From a virus: a stretch of DNA of 31,163 nucleotides. The notes under the pieces were generated by a model, which saw only the letters and a list, made by a program, of their open reading frames with translations, did no database searches and was not told the origin of the DNA. The DNA lies in the IMG/VR virus record IMGVR_UViG_3300021247_000346, positions 1 through 31,163 of that record. One strand, written 5' to 3'. Made by a program: the position numbers and the translations under genes. Shown piece by piece: positions 17,101-24,480 of the stretch; position 1 is the first letter of the stretch; every line of letters starts with the position of its first letter.

Positions 17101-17346
17101 ATGAACCCTGCTGACATGGACCCCAACGAACTGGCCGACTGCGGCAAGGCCGTCATCGACAGGGCGCACGAACTGATCGACGCCTACCCGGACGTCAGGG
17201 GTCGGGCCAAGCTGCTGAAGGCCCTGAAGGTCTTTCATGCGGCGGGCGATAAGCTGCTGAAGCTGGCAAAGGACCTGGAGCATCCCGACCACGGCGGGCC
17301 AGTCGTCACGCCGTTCTCCGGCGGCGAACCGAAGGTCGGGCCATGA
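17101..17346 (+). CDS. Small helical protein, unknown
   Basis: 81 aa from the ATG at 17101, preceded by GGAGA; in-frame upstream codons lie inside the ejection gene. Helical and Lys/Asp/Ala-rich (ELIDAYPDVRGRAKLLKALK). It overlaps the following membrane-protein gene by 4 bases (ATGA), so it stands at the head of the lysis cassette. No family recognised. Confidence 0.75.
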   Translation: MNPADMDPNELADCGKAVIDRAHELIDAYPDVRGRAKLLKALKVFHAAGDKLLKLAKDLEHPDHGGPVVTPFSGGEPKVGP

Positions 17347-17852
17347 TCAACCCGTCACCGGAGTTCTGGGGCGTTCTGGTTCTCTGCCCCCTGGTCATCA
17401 ACCTGACCGCACGGGCGCGGCTGAACGGCTCGTTCGTCGACGCCTGCGGCATGTCCATGTTCGTGGCTGTCCTGTGGCTGATGACGCATCTCATGGACCA
17501 GACCTACCCGTTTCCGCACAACAAGGCCCTGCACCCGATGTTCGATCTTGCTGGCGGCATGACCGCCATGGGTCTGTGGATCAGCAAGCCGAAAACGTGG
17601 AAGCTGGTTCTGGCCTACCTGTTCGCCATCCAGTGCTTCTTTGACGTCGTCTTCGCCATCGCCATCATCACGACGCCCGCGCCCGCGCTGCAATACCCTT
17701 ACGTGTTGGCGCTGAACCTGCTATTTATTGGGCAGCTGATTGCCCTTGCATGGCAGGGTGGTAAAAGTGTCGCAGGCGATGTTCTCGATTATCTGTTTCA
17801 TATGCCTGATCTGGTTCATTCGCCACGTTCTTCGCATGGCCGCTTGCGATGA
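17343..17852 (+). CDS. Multi-pass membrane protein of lysis cassette
   Basis: 169 aa with four or five likely transmembrane helices (around residues 8-22, 36-49, 68-81, 87-108 and 116-134), short loops, and a basic C-terminal tail. It overlaps the XhlA-like gene by 4 bases. Location before the XhlA-like gene and endolysin suggests a holin or another lysis-related membrane role, but no named holin family is recognised. Confidence 0.8.
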   Translation: MINPSPEFWGVLVLCPLVINLTARARLNGSFVDACGMSMFVAVLWLMTHLMDQTYPFPHNKALHPMFDLAGGMTAMGLWISKPKTWKLVLAYLFAIQCFFDVVFAIAIITTPAPALQYPYVLALNLLFIGQLIALAWQGGKSVAGDVLDYLFHMPDLVHSPRSSHGRLR

Positions 17853-18037
17853 CCGGAAGCCTCGACGCCGTAGAGGTCCGGCTGGACCACGTTGAGCGCA
17901 CCCTTGACGAACACGAGAAAAAGATCACAGAATTGGTCCGGTTCCAGAACTGGCTTCTGGCCGCTGCGGCGGTCATTGGTATCCTCTTCGAAGTGTTCCG
18001 CGACACGATAGCGGACAAATTGAAAGCCATCTTATGA
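17849..18037 (+). CDS. XhlA-like holin accessory protein
   Basis: 62 aa: an N-terminal coiled coil (VEVRLDHVERTLDEHEKKIT) followed by one transmembrane helix (about residues 35-49) and a short amphipathic tail. This layout matches haemolysin XhlA-type proteins, which associate with holin and endolysin in lysis cassettes. It overlaps the previous and following genes by 4 bases each. Confidence 0.82.
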   Translation: MTGSLDAVEVRLDHVERTLDEHEKKITELVRFQNWLLAAAAVIGILFEVFRDTIADKLKAIL

Positions 18038-18426
18038 CGGTAACGCTCGGCACCCGGTCACTCGAACGCCTGACGGGCGTACACCCTGATCTGGTCAAGA
18101 TCGTCCACCGCGCTGCGGAGATTTCCCCGCTGGACTTCACAGTCCTGGAGGGTCTGCGGACGTTGCAGCGCCAGCAGGCGTTGTTCGCCGCAGGCGCGTC
18201 CAAGACGATGAAGTCACGCCATCTTCACGGTTTCGCCGTAGACCTTGGCGCGATGATCCACGGCGAAATTCGTTGGGATTGGCCGCTGTACCACAAGCTG
18301 GCGACGACGATGAAGCAGGCAGCCAAGGATGTCGGTGTCCCGCTGGAGGCCGGAGCCGACTGGAAGAAGTTCCCCGACGGCCCGCATTTCCAACTGCCGC
18401 ACTCCAAGTACCCTGACCCTTCCTAG
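18034..18426 (+). CDS. Endolysin, M15-type L-Ala-D-Glu / D-Ala peptidase
   Basis: 130 aa single-domain zinc peptidase that cuts peptide links in peptidoglycan. The zinc motif SRHLHGFAVD supplies H63 and D70, and FPDGPHFQL supplies H118 with D115 as the likely general base, the same D-x-x-H spacing as in Ply500-type enzymes. No signal peptide or cell-wall-binding domain is present, so release must depend on a holin, for which the adjacent membrane proteins are candidates. Confidence 0.93.
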   Translation: MTVTLGTRSLERLTGVHPDLVKIVHRAAEISPLDFTVLEGLRTLQRQQALFAAGASKTMKSRHLHGFAVDLGAMIHGEIRWDWPLYHKLATTMKQAAKDVGVPLEAGADWKKFPDGPHFQLPHSKYPDPS

Positions 18427-18435
18427 GAGACGACC

Positions 18436-18594
18436 ATGCTCAAGGGCAAGAAAACCTACCTCACCGCAGGCGTCGCTGTGCTCACCGCAGGCGTCGCCTA
18501 CGCGACGGGCGAAGCCACGCCGATCCAGGCGACCCAACTTGTAGTGACGGCCCTGATGGGCGCGTTCCTGCGCAACGGCGTCAGCGCCAAATAA
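18436..18594 (+). CDS. One-helix membrane protein, copy 1
   Basis: 52 aa beginning MLKGKKTYLTAGVAVLTAGV and ending ALMGAFLRNGVSAK. It has a basic start, one hydrophobic helix (about residues 9-24), then a short amphipathic segment. The GGAGA ribosome binding site lies 5-9 bases before the ATG. Type and place are suggestive of a small holin or spanin-like lysis helper, but the family function is unknown. It is the first of a tandem pair. Confidence 0.8.
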   Translation: MLKGKKTYLTAGVAVLTAGVAYATGEATPIQATQLVVTALMGAFLRNGVSAK

Positions 18595-18604
18595 GGAGAC
18601 GACC

Positions 18605-18763
18605 ATGCTCAAGGGCAAGAAGACATATATTACGGCGGCTGTCGCCATCATCACCGCCGTAGCGTCCTATCTGGTCGGCGACGCGACGCCGATACAGGCT
18701 GCGCAACTCGTGTTCACCGCGCTCATGGGTGCGTTCCTGCGCAACGGCGTCGCCAACGCCTAG
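18605..18763 (+). CDS. One-helix membrane protein, copy 2 (tandem paralogue)
   Basis: 52 aa, same length as copy 1: MLKGKKTYITAAVAIITAVA at the start and ALMGAFLRNGVANA at the end. The ribosome binding site and first codons are almost identical in DNA to copy 1 (AGGAGACGACCATGCTCAAG occurs before both). Differences cluster in the transmembrane helix and at wobble positions, so the duplication is old enough to have diverged and both copies keep an open frame. Confidence 0.8.
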   Translation: MLKGKKTYITAAVAIITAVASYLVGDATPIQAAQLVFTALMGAFLRNGVANA

Positions 18764-18770
18764 CCCTTGC

Positions 18771-18792
18771 GGCCCCGGCTAAGGCCGGGGTC
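18771..18792. terminator. Convergent hairpin between late genes and helicase operon
   Basis: GGCCCCGGC pairs with GCCGGGGTC (seven GC pairs, then one G-T and one G-C), loop TAAG. It starts eight bases after the last rightward gene and also contains the stop of the leftward 62-aa gene. It probably ends both transcripts. There is no clear U-run on either strand. Confidence 0.6.
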
Positions 18793-18967
18793 GTAACAGC
18801 GCCTCGCGCTCGCGCAGCGCCCGCAGCTTGGTGTAGCGTTGGTGCAGGCGGATCAGCACCACATGACGGCGCTCGCCGTCGCGCTCCGCCTCCAGCATCT
18901 GCCACACCTCGGCTTCCGTCTTGTCGCGCAGGACGTGGTTCAGCGCCCGCCAAGTCAGTTCCGTCAT
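18779..18967 (-). CDS. Small helical protein coupled to the helicase
   Basis: 62 aa, Arg/Glu/Leu-rich (EVWQMLEAERDGERRHVVLI followed by RLHQRYTKLRALREREALL). The ATG overlaps the helicase stop by ATGA. Highly charged helical composition suggests a nucleic-acid or helicase-partner role, by inference only. Its stop lies within the convergent hairpin. Confidence 0.75.
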   Translation of the reverse strand: MTELTWRALNHVLRDKTEAEVWQMLEAERDGERRHVVLIRLHQRYTKLRALREREALLRPRP

Positions 18968-20298
18968 TTCAACTCTTCCATAACTATGTCGGACAACGCC
19001 TTCTTGTCCTCAAGTGAGCCCCAGATGCGTTGGTCAATCGTCTTCAGCGTCTCCAGAATATAGCACCACACTTCGCGGGTCTGGCCCCCACGGTGCAGCC
19101 GCCCGACGACTTGTTCGTACAGTTCCCGTGACCACGGCAGCGACAGGAAGACGATCTTGTTGCCGCCAAACTGGAGGTTCAGCCCGTGTCCGGCTGACTT
19201 GGGGTGGACGGCCAGCAGTTCGATCTTGCCTGCGTTCCACCGATCCACGGCGTCGACGTCGTCCAGCGTCTGCGCCTGCGGATATCGGCGCTTCAGTTCA
19301 GCAAGTTCTTCCTTGAAGTTGTAGACGATCAGCGTGTTGTCCCGCTGGTTCTCGGCCAGCAGGTCTTCCAGCGCGTCGAACTTGTGCGACGAAAACCAGA
19401 CCGGCGTCTGCACCGTGTCCCACTTACCGGGCGTGCCCGACGCCGTGACGACCGTGTCATATACGAAGCCCGACGACATTTGCGCCAGTTTGCCGGTCAT
19501 GACCGCCGCGTTGACCGCCGTCACCGTCGCGCCGCCCAGGGCGACGACAAGGTTCTTCTTCATTTCCTCGTAGGGCTTGCGGTCGGCTATCTCGCACGGG
19601 ACGTGGACGACGTGCAGCGGCGGCAGCTTGTCGGCATACTCCCCCGGCTCCAGCACGTAAGTCGCGGGCTTGATCCGTTGCATGACCTTGGTGAACGCCC
19701 CTGGACGCGGAGCCCACTCGCCGTAGTCGGGATTGGTCAGCAGGAAATACTGTTGCATGAACGCGCCCTTGGAGCGCCCCAGCAGGCTTTCGTCGATCAC
19801 TTTGCACTGGCCAAAGACGTCTTCAAGGCCGTTGGACGTGAAGGACCCGGTAAGACCCCACCGAACCTTGTATGCGTCCAGCGCCGCGACCAGCGCCTTG
19901 AACCGCTTGCCGCTTGGGTTCTTTAGTTTGGTCAGCTCATCGACGACAATGCCGTCGAACTTGGCCGTCTTCGGCATAGTCTGGAGGTTGTCGTAGTTCG
20001 TCACCACCACGTCGGCGTCGCTGGCGAACGCCGCCGCCCGCTGCGCAGGCGTACCGACGGCGATGGCCAACTTGAGGCCGGGCATCCATTTGCGCGCCTC
20101 CTGCGGCCACACGTCGGTGCAGACGCGCTTGGGGGCCAGCACCAGCCACCGCTTGACGTGGCCGTCGCGCAGCATGTCGGCCATAGCTGTCAGGGTGATG
20201 ACCGTCTTGCCCGCGCCAACAGGGGCCAGGACAAGAGCGCGGTCTTGCTCGTAGAGGAAGTCAGCCGCTTCGTCTTGGTAGGGGCGTAGTTTATGCAA
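18964..20298 (-). CDS. SNF2-like superfamily 2 helicase/ATPase
   Basis: 444 aa. An RPYQ element (5-8), Walker A APVGAGKT (25-32, K31), Walker B-type VVDELTK (118-124), motif III-type GLTGSFTSNGLED (148-160) and C-terminal motif VI QVVGRLHRGGQ give an SNF2/DEAD-like motor that translocates on DNA. The start is a TTG inside the end of the nuclease gene (8-base overlap); no in-frame ATG exists nearby, so the exact start is uncertain. Such helicases are typically paired with VRR-NUC nucleases in phage replication or recombination modules, as here. Confidence 0.92.
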   Translation of the reverse strand: MHKLRPYQDEAADFLYEQDRALVLAPVGAGKTVITLTAMADMLRDGHVKRWLVLAPKRVCTDVWPQEARKWMPGLKLAIAVGTPAQRAAAFASDADVVVTNYDNLQTMPKTAKFDGIVVDELTKLKNPSGKRFKALVAALDAYKVRWGLTGSFTSNGLEDVFGQCKVIDESLLGRSKGAFMQQYFLLTNPDYGEWAPRPGAFTKVMQRIKPATYVLEPGEYADKLPPLHVVHVPCEIADRKPYEEMKKNLVVALGGATVTAVNAAVMTGKLAQMSSGFVYDTVVTASGTPGKWDTVQTPVWFSSHKFDALEDLLAENQRDNTLIVYNFKEELAELKRRYPQAQTLDDVDAVDRWNAGKIELLAVHPKSAGHGLNLQFGGNKIVFLSLPWSRELYEQVVGRLHRGGQTREVWCYILETLKTIDQRIWGSLEDKKALSDIVMEELK

Positions 20299-20566
20299 GC
20301 GCCGCCGCCCATTCGTCGACCTGGGTCTTCGTCCACAGGCACGCGTACTTCTGGTTCAGGTCGGCCATATGCACCGCATGCTGTTTCTGCAAAGGCGACA
20401 GCTTGCCGCCCTTCGTCTTCAGTTCCACAAACCACGTGTCGCCGTTCGGCAGACAGGCGATGCGGTCGGCTACGCCGCGCTGAGACGGGCTGCGGAACTT
20501 GAATGTAGCGCCGCCCATCCGGTCGACGACCCACCGAAAATACTGCTCAACTTCTGCTTCCAACAT
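20291..20566 (-). CDS. VRR-NUC domain nuclease
   Basis: 91 aa from the ATG at 20566; an in-frame extension to 20656 exists but would cover the divergent control region. It contains the PD-(D/E)XK-type core: E3/E5 in the first helix, QRGVADRIACLP with D34, VELKTK with E48 and K50, and LSPLQ with Q60. Stand-alone VRR-NUC proteins of phages act as structure-specific DNA nucleases. The partner SNF2-like helicase follows with an 8-base overlap. Confidence 0.92.
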   Translation of the reverse strand: MLEAEVEQYFRWVVDRMGGATFKFRSPSQRGVADRIACLPNGDTWFVELKTKGGKLSPLQKQHAVHMADLNQKYACLWTKTQVDEWAAALA

Positions 20567-20581
20567 GCCCCGAACATGCCC
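20562..20581. repeat. Two 11-base direct repeats at the VRR-NUC start
   Basis: AACATGCCC occurs at 20562-20570 and 20573-20581, 11 bases apart, just at the leftward start codon and next to the divergent gap. The spacing matches half-sites of OmpR/PhoB-type regulators, but part of the first copy is coding. Confidence 0.4.
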
Positions 20582-20655
20582 GAAATAAAGACGTTGCACA
20601 AGAGATTTGTTTACGCTAGACCAGTGACAGGAACACGAAAGGAAACACTGAACCA
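20567..20655. promoter_or_regulatory. Divergent control region of replication genes
   Basis: The only place in the window from which transcription leaves in both directions: nuclease/helicase leftward, replication genes rightward. On the plus strand TTGCAC (20594-20599) stands 17 bases from TAGACC (20617-20622), a weak sigma70-like pair. AAAGGA (20638-20643) may act as ribosome binding site for the rightward gene. Promoter positions are tentative. Confidence 0.4.
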
Positions 20656-21783
20656 ATGTCTAAACACTCCGATATTGTCGGCGGATCGTCCGCCAAGCGC
20701 GTCATCAACTGCCCCGGCTCCGTGGCGCTGGTGGCCCGAATGCCCAACCTCTCCAGCAGCTACGCCAACGAAGGCTCGCTCCTGCACAACGCAGCAGCCC
20801 GGTGTCTGGAGAATACTTGCGAACCTGAAGCCTGCCTTGGCATGACGTTCGAGGGTATCGAACTGACGCAGGAACTGATCGACAACAAGTTGATCCCGGC
20901 CTTCGACCTTCTGGCCGAATACGATCCCAAGATCGAACTGGACTTCATGGTTGAGACCGAAGTGTCCTTCGGCGACTTCATCCCCGGCGTGTTCGGCTCT
21001 GCCGACGTCGTCGGGCGGATGGGCGACAAGGCCGTCGTGCTCGACTGGAAGTTCGGCGACGGCGTCATGGTCGACGCCGAAGAGAACTACCAGGGCCTGT
21101 TCTACGCCGCCGCCGCCATGCGGACGCCGGAGTGTGCATGGGCCTTCGATGGCGTCGACGAAGTCGAGATCGTCATCATCCAGCCGCCGCATTTGCGGAC
21201 GTGGACGACCACCGTCTCCCGCGTCAAGGATTTCGAGCGCGCGTTGGTCAAGGCCGTCAAGGCTGCGGCCAAGCCGAACGCCAAACTGGCCGAAGGCGAA
21301 TGGTGCCAGTTCTGCGACGCCAAGACCGTTTGCCCCTTGAAGACCGGCGCTGTCGCCCGCGTGCAGCGCGCGGCGCTGGAGGCCGTCAACGTCGAGGACA
21401 TCGGCAGGTGGCTGGCGGCGAAGGAAGACATCAACGCCTTCTTTACCCAGGTCGAGGCGCTGGCTTTTGAACTTCTGGAGCAGGGGCTTGACGTCCCCGG
21501 CTACAAGCTGGTCCCCAAGCGGTCCATGCGGAAATGGACCGACGAAAGCAAGGCCAAGACAGCCCTGCTGGCGCTCGGTCTTAACGAACCCGACGTCACG
21601 GAAACCAAACTGCTGTCTCCGGCGCAGGCTGAAAAGGTGCTCAAGAAGCACAAGCTCGCCCTGCCCGAAGAGGTGGTCGTCGCCGTGTCGTCTGGCAGCA
21701 CGATTGCGCCGGAGAGTGATCCCCGCCCCGCCGTCATGCAAATCGGGAAGCAGCTTTCTGCGGCCCTTGGTAAACTTGGCTAA
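20656..21783 (+). CDS. DUF2800 family Cas4/AddB-like nuclease
   Basis: 375 aa, PD-(D/E)XK nuclease of the RecB/Cas4 type. SSAKRVINCPGS (11-22), EGSLLH (39-44), GSADVV with D117, VLDWKFGDG with D130 and K132, and Q146 in NYQGLFY form the active site. C19 together with C217, C220 and C226 (WCQFCDAKTVCPL) is the arrangement of the [4Fe-4S] cluster found in AddB and Cas4. Expected role: DNA end processing in replication or recombination. It opens the rightward replication operon. Confidence 0.9.
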   Translation: MSKHSDIVGGSSAKRVINCPGSVALVARMPNLSSSYANEGSLLHNAAARCLENTCEPEACLGMTFEGIELTQELIDNKLIPAFDLLAEYDPKIELDFMVETEVSFGDFIPGVFGSADVVGRMGDKAVVLDWKFGDGVMVDAEENYQGLFYAAAAMRTPECAWAFDGVDEVEIVIIQPPHLRTWTTTVSRVKDFERALVKAVKAAAKPNAKLAEGEWCQFCDAKTVCPLKTGAVARVQRAALEAVNVEDIGRWLAAKEDINAFFTQVEALAFELLEQGLDVPGYKLVPKRSMRKWTDESKAKTALLALGLNEPDVTETKLLSPAQAEKVLKKHKLALPEEVVVAVSSGSTIAPESDPRPAVMQIGKQLSAALGKLG

Positions 21784-21798
21784 TAAGGAAAAACAGAC

Positions 21799-22452
21799 AT
21801 GAGCAATCTCCCCTCTACGACGTTCGCGTCCGCGAACCTGCCTGCGGTGTCGTCCCTGTCGAGCGCCCTGCGCGAGATCAAGACGAATGCTGGCGGCAGC
21901 GACAGCGGTGTTATCATGAAGATGGATAAGACCGGGCACTGGGTCTTCGGCGCAGACCAAACCGAAGTCGAAGATGACGCCCGGTGGGCAGTCAATCCGT
22001 TCTCTTTCGTCCACGGCTTCATTGCCTGGGGCGACGGCGAGCCGCTTGGCGAGAAGATGGTTCCTGTGACGGAGCCGCTGCCGGAATGCGGTCCGGCTCC
22101 TGACGGAGCCAAGAAGGGCTGGGAAACGCAGGTCGGCTGTTCGCTGAAGTGCATGACCGGCGAAGACAAGGATATGGAAGTCCGCTACTTGGCCACGTCC
22201 GTCGGCGGCAAGAAGGCCCTTCAAACCCTCGCGCTGGCTATCGCTACGCAGGTCGACAAGGACCAGTCCAAGCCGGTCCCGCTGGTGCTGCTGAAGAAGG
22301 ATCAGTACCAGCACAAGTCCTACGGTCGCATCTACACCCCTGTGTTCGACATCATCGAGTGGGTGGGCCTGGACGGCGACGAAGCGCAAGCCGTGGCCGA
22401 TGAAGTTGAACCTGAACCCGACACGGCGACCCGTCGCCGCCGTCGCGGCTAA
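21799..22452 (+). CDS. Possible ssDNA-binding protein of replication operon
   Basis: 217 aa. A globular domain (about 1-190) with several strand-like segments (KMDKTGHWVFGADQTEVED, RIYTPVFDIIEWVGLDGDEA) is followed by an acidic tail (DEVEPEPD) and a terminal cluster of five Arg (ATRRRRRG). In other phages the gene after DUF2800 is often a single-strand binding protein (DUF2815 group); I cannot show that this is a member. The acidic tail fits SSB-type partner binding, the basic end does not. Function is inferred from place. Confidence 0.65.
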   Translation: MSNLPSTTFASANLPAVSSLSSALREIKTNAGGSDSGVIMKMDKTGHWVFGADQTEVEDDARWAVNPFSFVHGFIAWGDGEPLGEKMVPVTEPLPECGPAPDGAKKGWETQVGCSLKCMTGEDKDMEVRYLATSVGGKKALQTLALAIATQVDKDQSKPVPLVLLKKDQYQHKSYGRIYTPVFDIIEWVGLDGDEAQAVADEVEPEPDTATRRRRRG

Positions 22453-22465
22453 GTAGCAGGCGAAA

Positions 22466-22489
22466 GCCGGGGGAGGCGAAGCCCCCGGC
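22466..22489 (+). terminator. GC-rich hairpin before DNA polymerase gene
   Basis: Eight-base-pair perfect stem (GCCGGGGG with CCCCCGGC), loop AGGCGAAG, in the 50-base gap between the possible SSB gene and the polymerase. There is no U-run; it more likely attenuates or separates transcript segments, keeping upstream gene product at a higher level than polymerase. Confidence 0.45.
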
Positions 22490-22502
22490 GAGTAGCCGCG
22501 CC

Positions 22503-24479
22503 ATGAGTGTCCTCTGGAAGGATTACGAAACCCGCAGCCGTTGCGACTTGAAGACAAAGGGGGTCTACAACTACGCGCAGGACGCCAGCACGCAAGTGCT
22601 CTGCCTGTCCTACGCCTTTGACGACGAAGACGTTCAGACGTGGGTTCCTGGCCAACCCTTCCCTGAGCGCATCGCTAACCACACTGGCATGATCTACGCC
22701 CACAATGCGGCGTTTGAGCGGCTGATCGACTGGTACGTGCTGGCCCCTGATCTGGGCGTCCCTGAACCCAAGCTGGAGCAGTATTACTGCACGGCGACGC
22801 AGGCCCGCGCTAACTGCGCGCCCGGCAGTCTGGAAGATGTCGGGCGGTTCGCGTCGGTCAACATGCGCAAGGACCACCGGGGTTCGCAATTGATCCGGCT
22901 GCTGTCCGTGCCCCGGCCTGACGGGACGTTTAACGACGACCCGACCCTGAGGGCCGAAATGATCCGCTATTGCGAACAGGACGTCCGCGCCATGCGCGCC
23001 TTCAGTCAGGCCATGCGCCCGCTGTCGGACGACGAGCTGGCCGACTACCACGTCAACGAGCGCATCAACGACCGGGGCGTGCTGATCGACCGGCCCTTGG
23101 CTCTCGCTGCTATGCGCTACGCGGCGGACGAACTGGAAGACATTCAGGCCCTTGTCCGCGACGTGACCAAGGGCGAAGTCACCAGCGTCCGCGGCCCGCG
23201 CATGCGTCAGTGGGTGCAGGACCGCGTGGGGCCGGAAGCCGTCAAACTGATGACGACATATAAGGACGGCGCGCCGAAAATGTCTATCGACAAGACGGTG
23301 CGCGCCAACCTGCTGATCCTGGCGGAAGAGAACTCCGACGAAGTGCCCCCCGACGTGGCCGACGTCGTCCAGTGCGCCGACGACCTGTGGGCGTCGTCCG
23401 TCAAGAAGTTCGAGCGCATGGCGGCGCTGGCCGACGATGAAGACCAGCGGGTGCGCGGCGCGTTCGTTTTTGCGGGCGGCAGCGCCACCGGGCGCGCTTC
23501 ATCTTACGGGCTCCAGGTGCATAATTTCCCCCGCAAGACAGCCAAGGAACCCGACGCCGTGCGCCGCGCCATGGTCGCGGGCGACCGTATCGTACCGACC
23601 TACGGCAAGCGCACCACCGACGTGCTCAAGCACATGCTGCGCCCGGCCATCATCCCGCAAGGTAACAAGTCGCTGGTCATCGCCGACTGGGCCGCTATCG
23701 AAGCGCGCGTCAACCCGTGGCTGACCAACAGCGCCAGCGGCGACGGTAAGTTGGACCTGTTCCGCACCGGAGCCGACGTCTACAAGGCCAACGCCGTGGC
23801 GACCTTCGGCGGGCGTATCGACGACGTGACCGACGCGCAGCGTCAGGTCGGCAAAGTTCAGGAATTGGCTTGCGGCTTCGGCGGCGGCGTCGGGGCCTTC
23901 GCCGCCATGGGTCGCGCCTACGGCGTGCGCCTGCCCGAAGCCGACGCGCGGCGCATGGTCGACGCATGGCGGCGGGCGAACCCGTGGGCCGTGCGGTTCT
24001 GGTCAGACCTGGAGCGCGCCTACATGAGCGCGATGTACCACAAGGGACACGAGTTCACCGCAGGCCGCATCACCTACCTGTTCGATGGTCAACACCTTTG
24101 GTACGCCCTGCCCAGCGGGCGCATTCTGTGCTATCCCTACGCCCGACTGGAAGACGGCAACGTCACTTACGCCAAGGCGTCGTGGAAGCCCGCTGCCGAC
24201 GCGAAGGAATGGCCTCGGGCGCGGCTTTGGAAAGGGCTTGCCTGTGAGAACTGCACGCAAGCTACCGCAAATGACCTCTTGCGGAATGCGTTGCGATTGA
24301 CGGAAGATGATGGGCTTGAAACCGTCCTATCGGTTCATGATGAAATCGTTCTGGAAGCCGATGACCCTGCCGACGCCGCTGCGCAGTTAGCCAGGATCAT
24401 GACGACCCCGCCGACTTGGGCGGCGGGTCTGCCCCTGAACGTGGAAGTGTCTGTGAAGACGAGATATGGAAAGGACTAA
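22503..24479 (+). CDS. Family A DNA polymerase with 3'-5' exonuclease
   Basis: 658 aa. The exonuclease domain has motif I KDYETRS (D7, E9), motif II HNAAFER (N68, with E72 where Asp is usual) and motif III YCEQDV (Y156, D160). The polymerase domain has motif A VIADWAAIEARV (D395), a motif B-like segment RQVGKVQELACGFGGG, and motif C SVHDEIV (D613). All catalytic residues for synthesis are present, so it is probably the phage replicative polymerase. No 5'-3' nuclease domain is present. The next gene begins just after its stop. Confidence 0.94.
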   Translation: MSVLWKDYETRSRCDLKTKGVYNYAQDASTQVLCLSYAFDDEDVQTWVPGQPFPERIANHTGMIYAHNAAFERLIDWYVLAPDLGVPEPKLEQYYCTATQARANCAPGSLEDVGRFASVNMRKDHRGSQLIRLLSVPRPDGTFNDDPTLRAEMIRYCEQDVRAMRAFSQAMRPLSDDELADYHVNERINDRGVLIDRPLALAAMRYAADELEDIQALVRDVTKGEVTSVRGPRMRQWVQDRVGPEAVKLMTTYKDGAPKMSIDKTVRANLLILAEENSDEVPPDVADVVQCADDLWASSVKKFERMAALADDEDQRVRGAFVFAGGSATGRASSYGLQVHNFPRKTAKEPDAVRRAMVAGDRIVPTYGKRTTDVLKHMLRPAIIPQGNKSLVIADWAAIEARVNPWLTNSASGDGKLDLFRTGADVYKANAVATFGGRIDDVTDAQRQVGKVQELACGFGGGVGAFAAMGRAYGVRLPEADARRMVDAWRRANPWAVRFWSDLERAYMSAMYHKGHEFTAGRITYLFDGQHLWYALPSGRILCYPYARLEDGNVTYAKASWKPAADAKEWPRARLWKGLACENCTQATANDLLRNALRLTEDDGLETVLSVHDEIVLEADDPADAAAQLARIMTTPPTWAAGLPLNVEVSVKTRYGKD

Positions 24480-24480
24480 T

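Noticed and set aside
20567-20656. 30-residue N-terminal extension of the VRR-NUC protein
   Set aside because: Cys/Trp-rich sequence unlike the family and it would consume the whole divergent promoter gap; the ATG at 20566 gives the usual nuclease start.
20611-22557. A 648-residue leftward open frame opposite the DUF2800 and neighbouring genes
   Set aside because: Lies fully antisense to two well-supported genes with active-site motifs; its His/Arg/Val/Asp-rich composition is typical of antisense frames in high-GC coding DNA.
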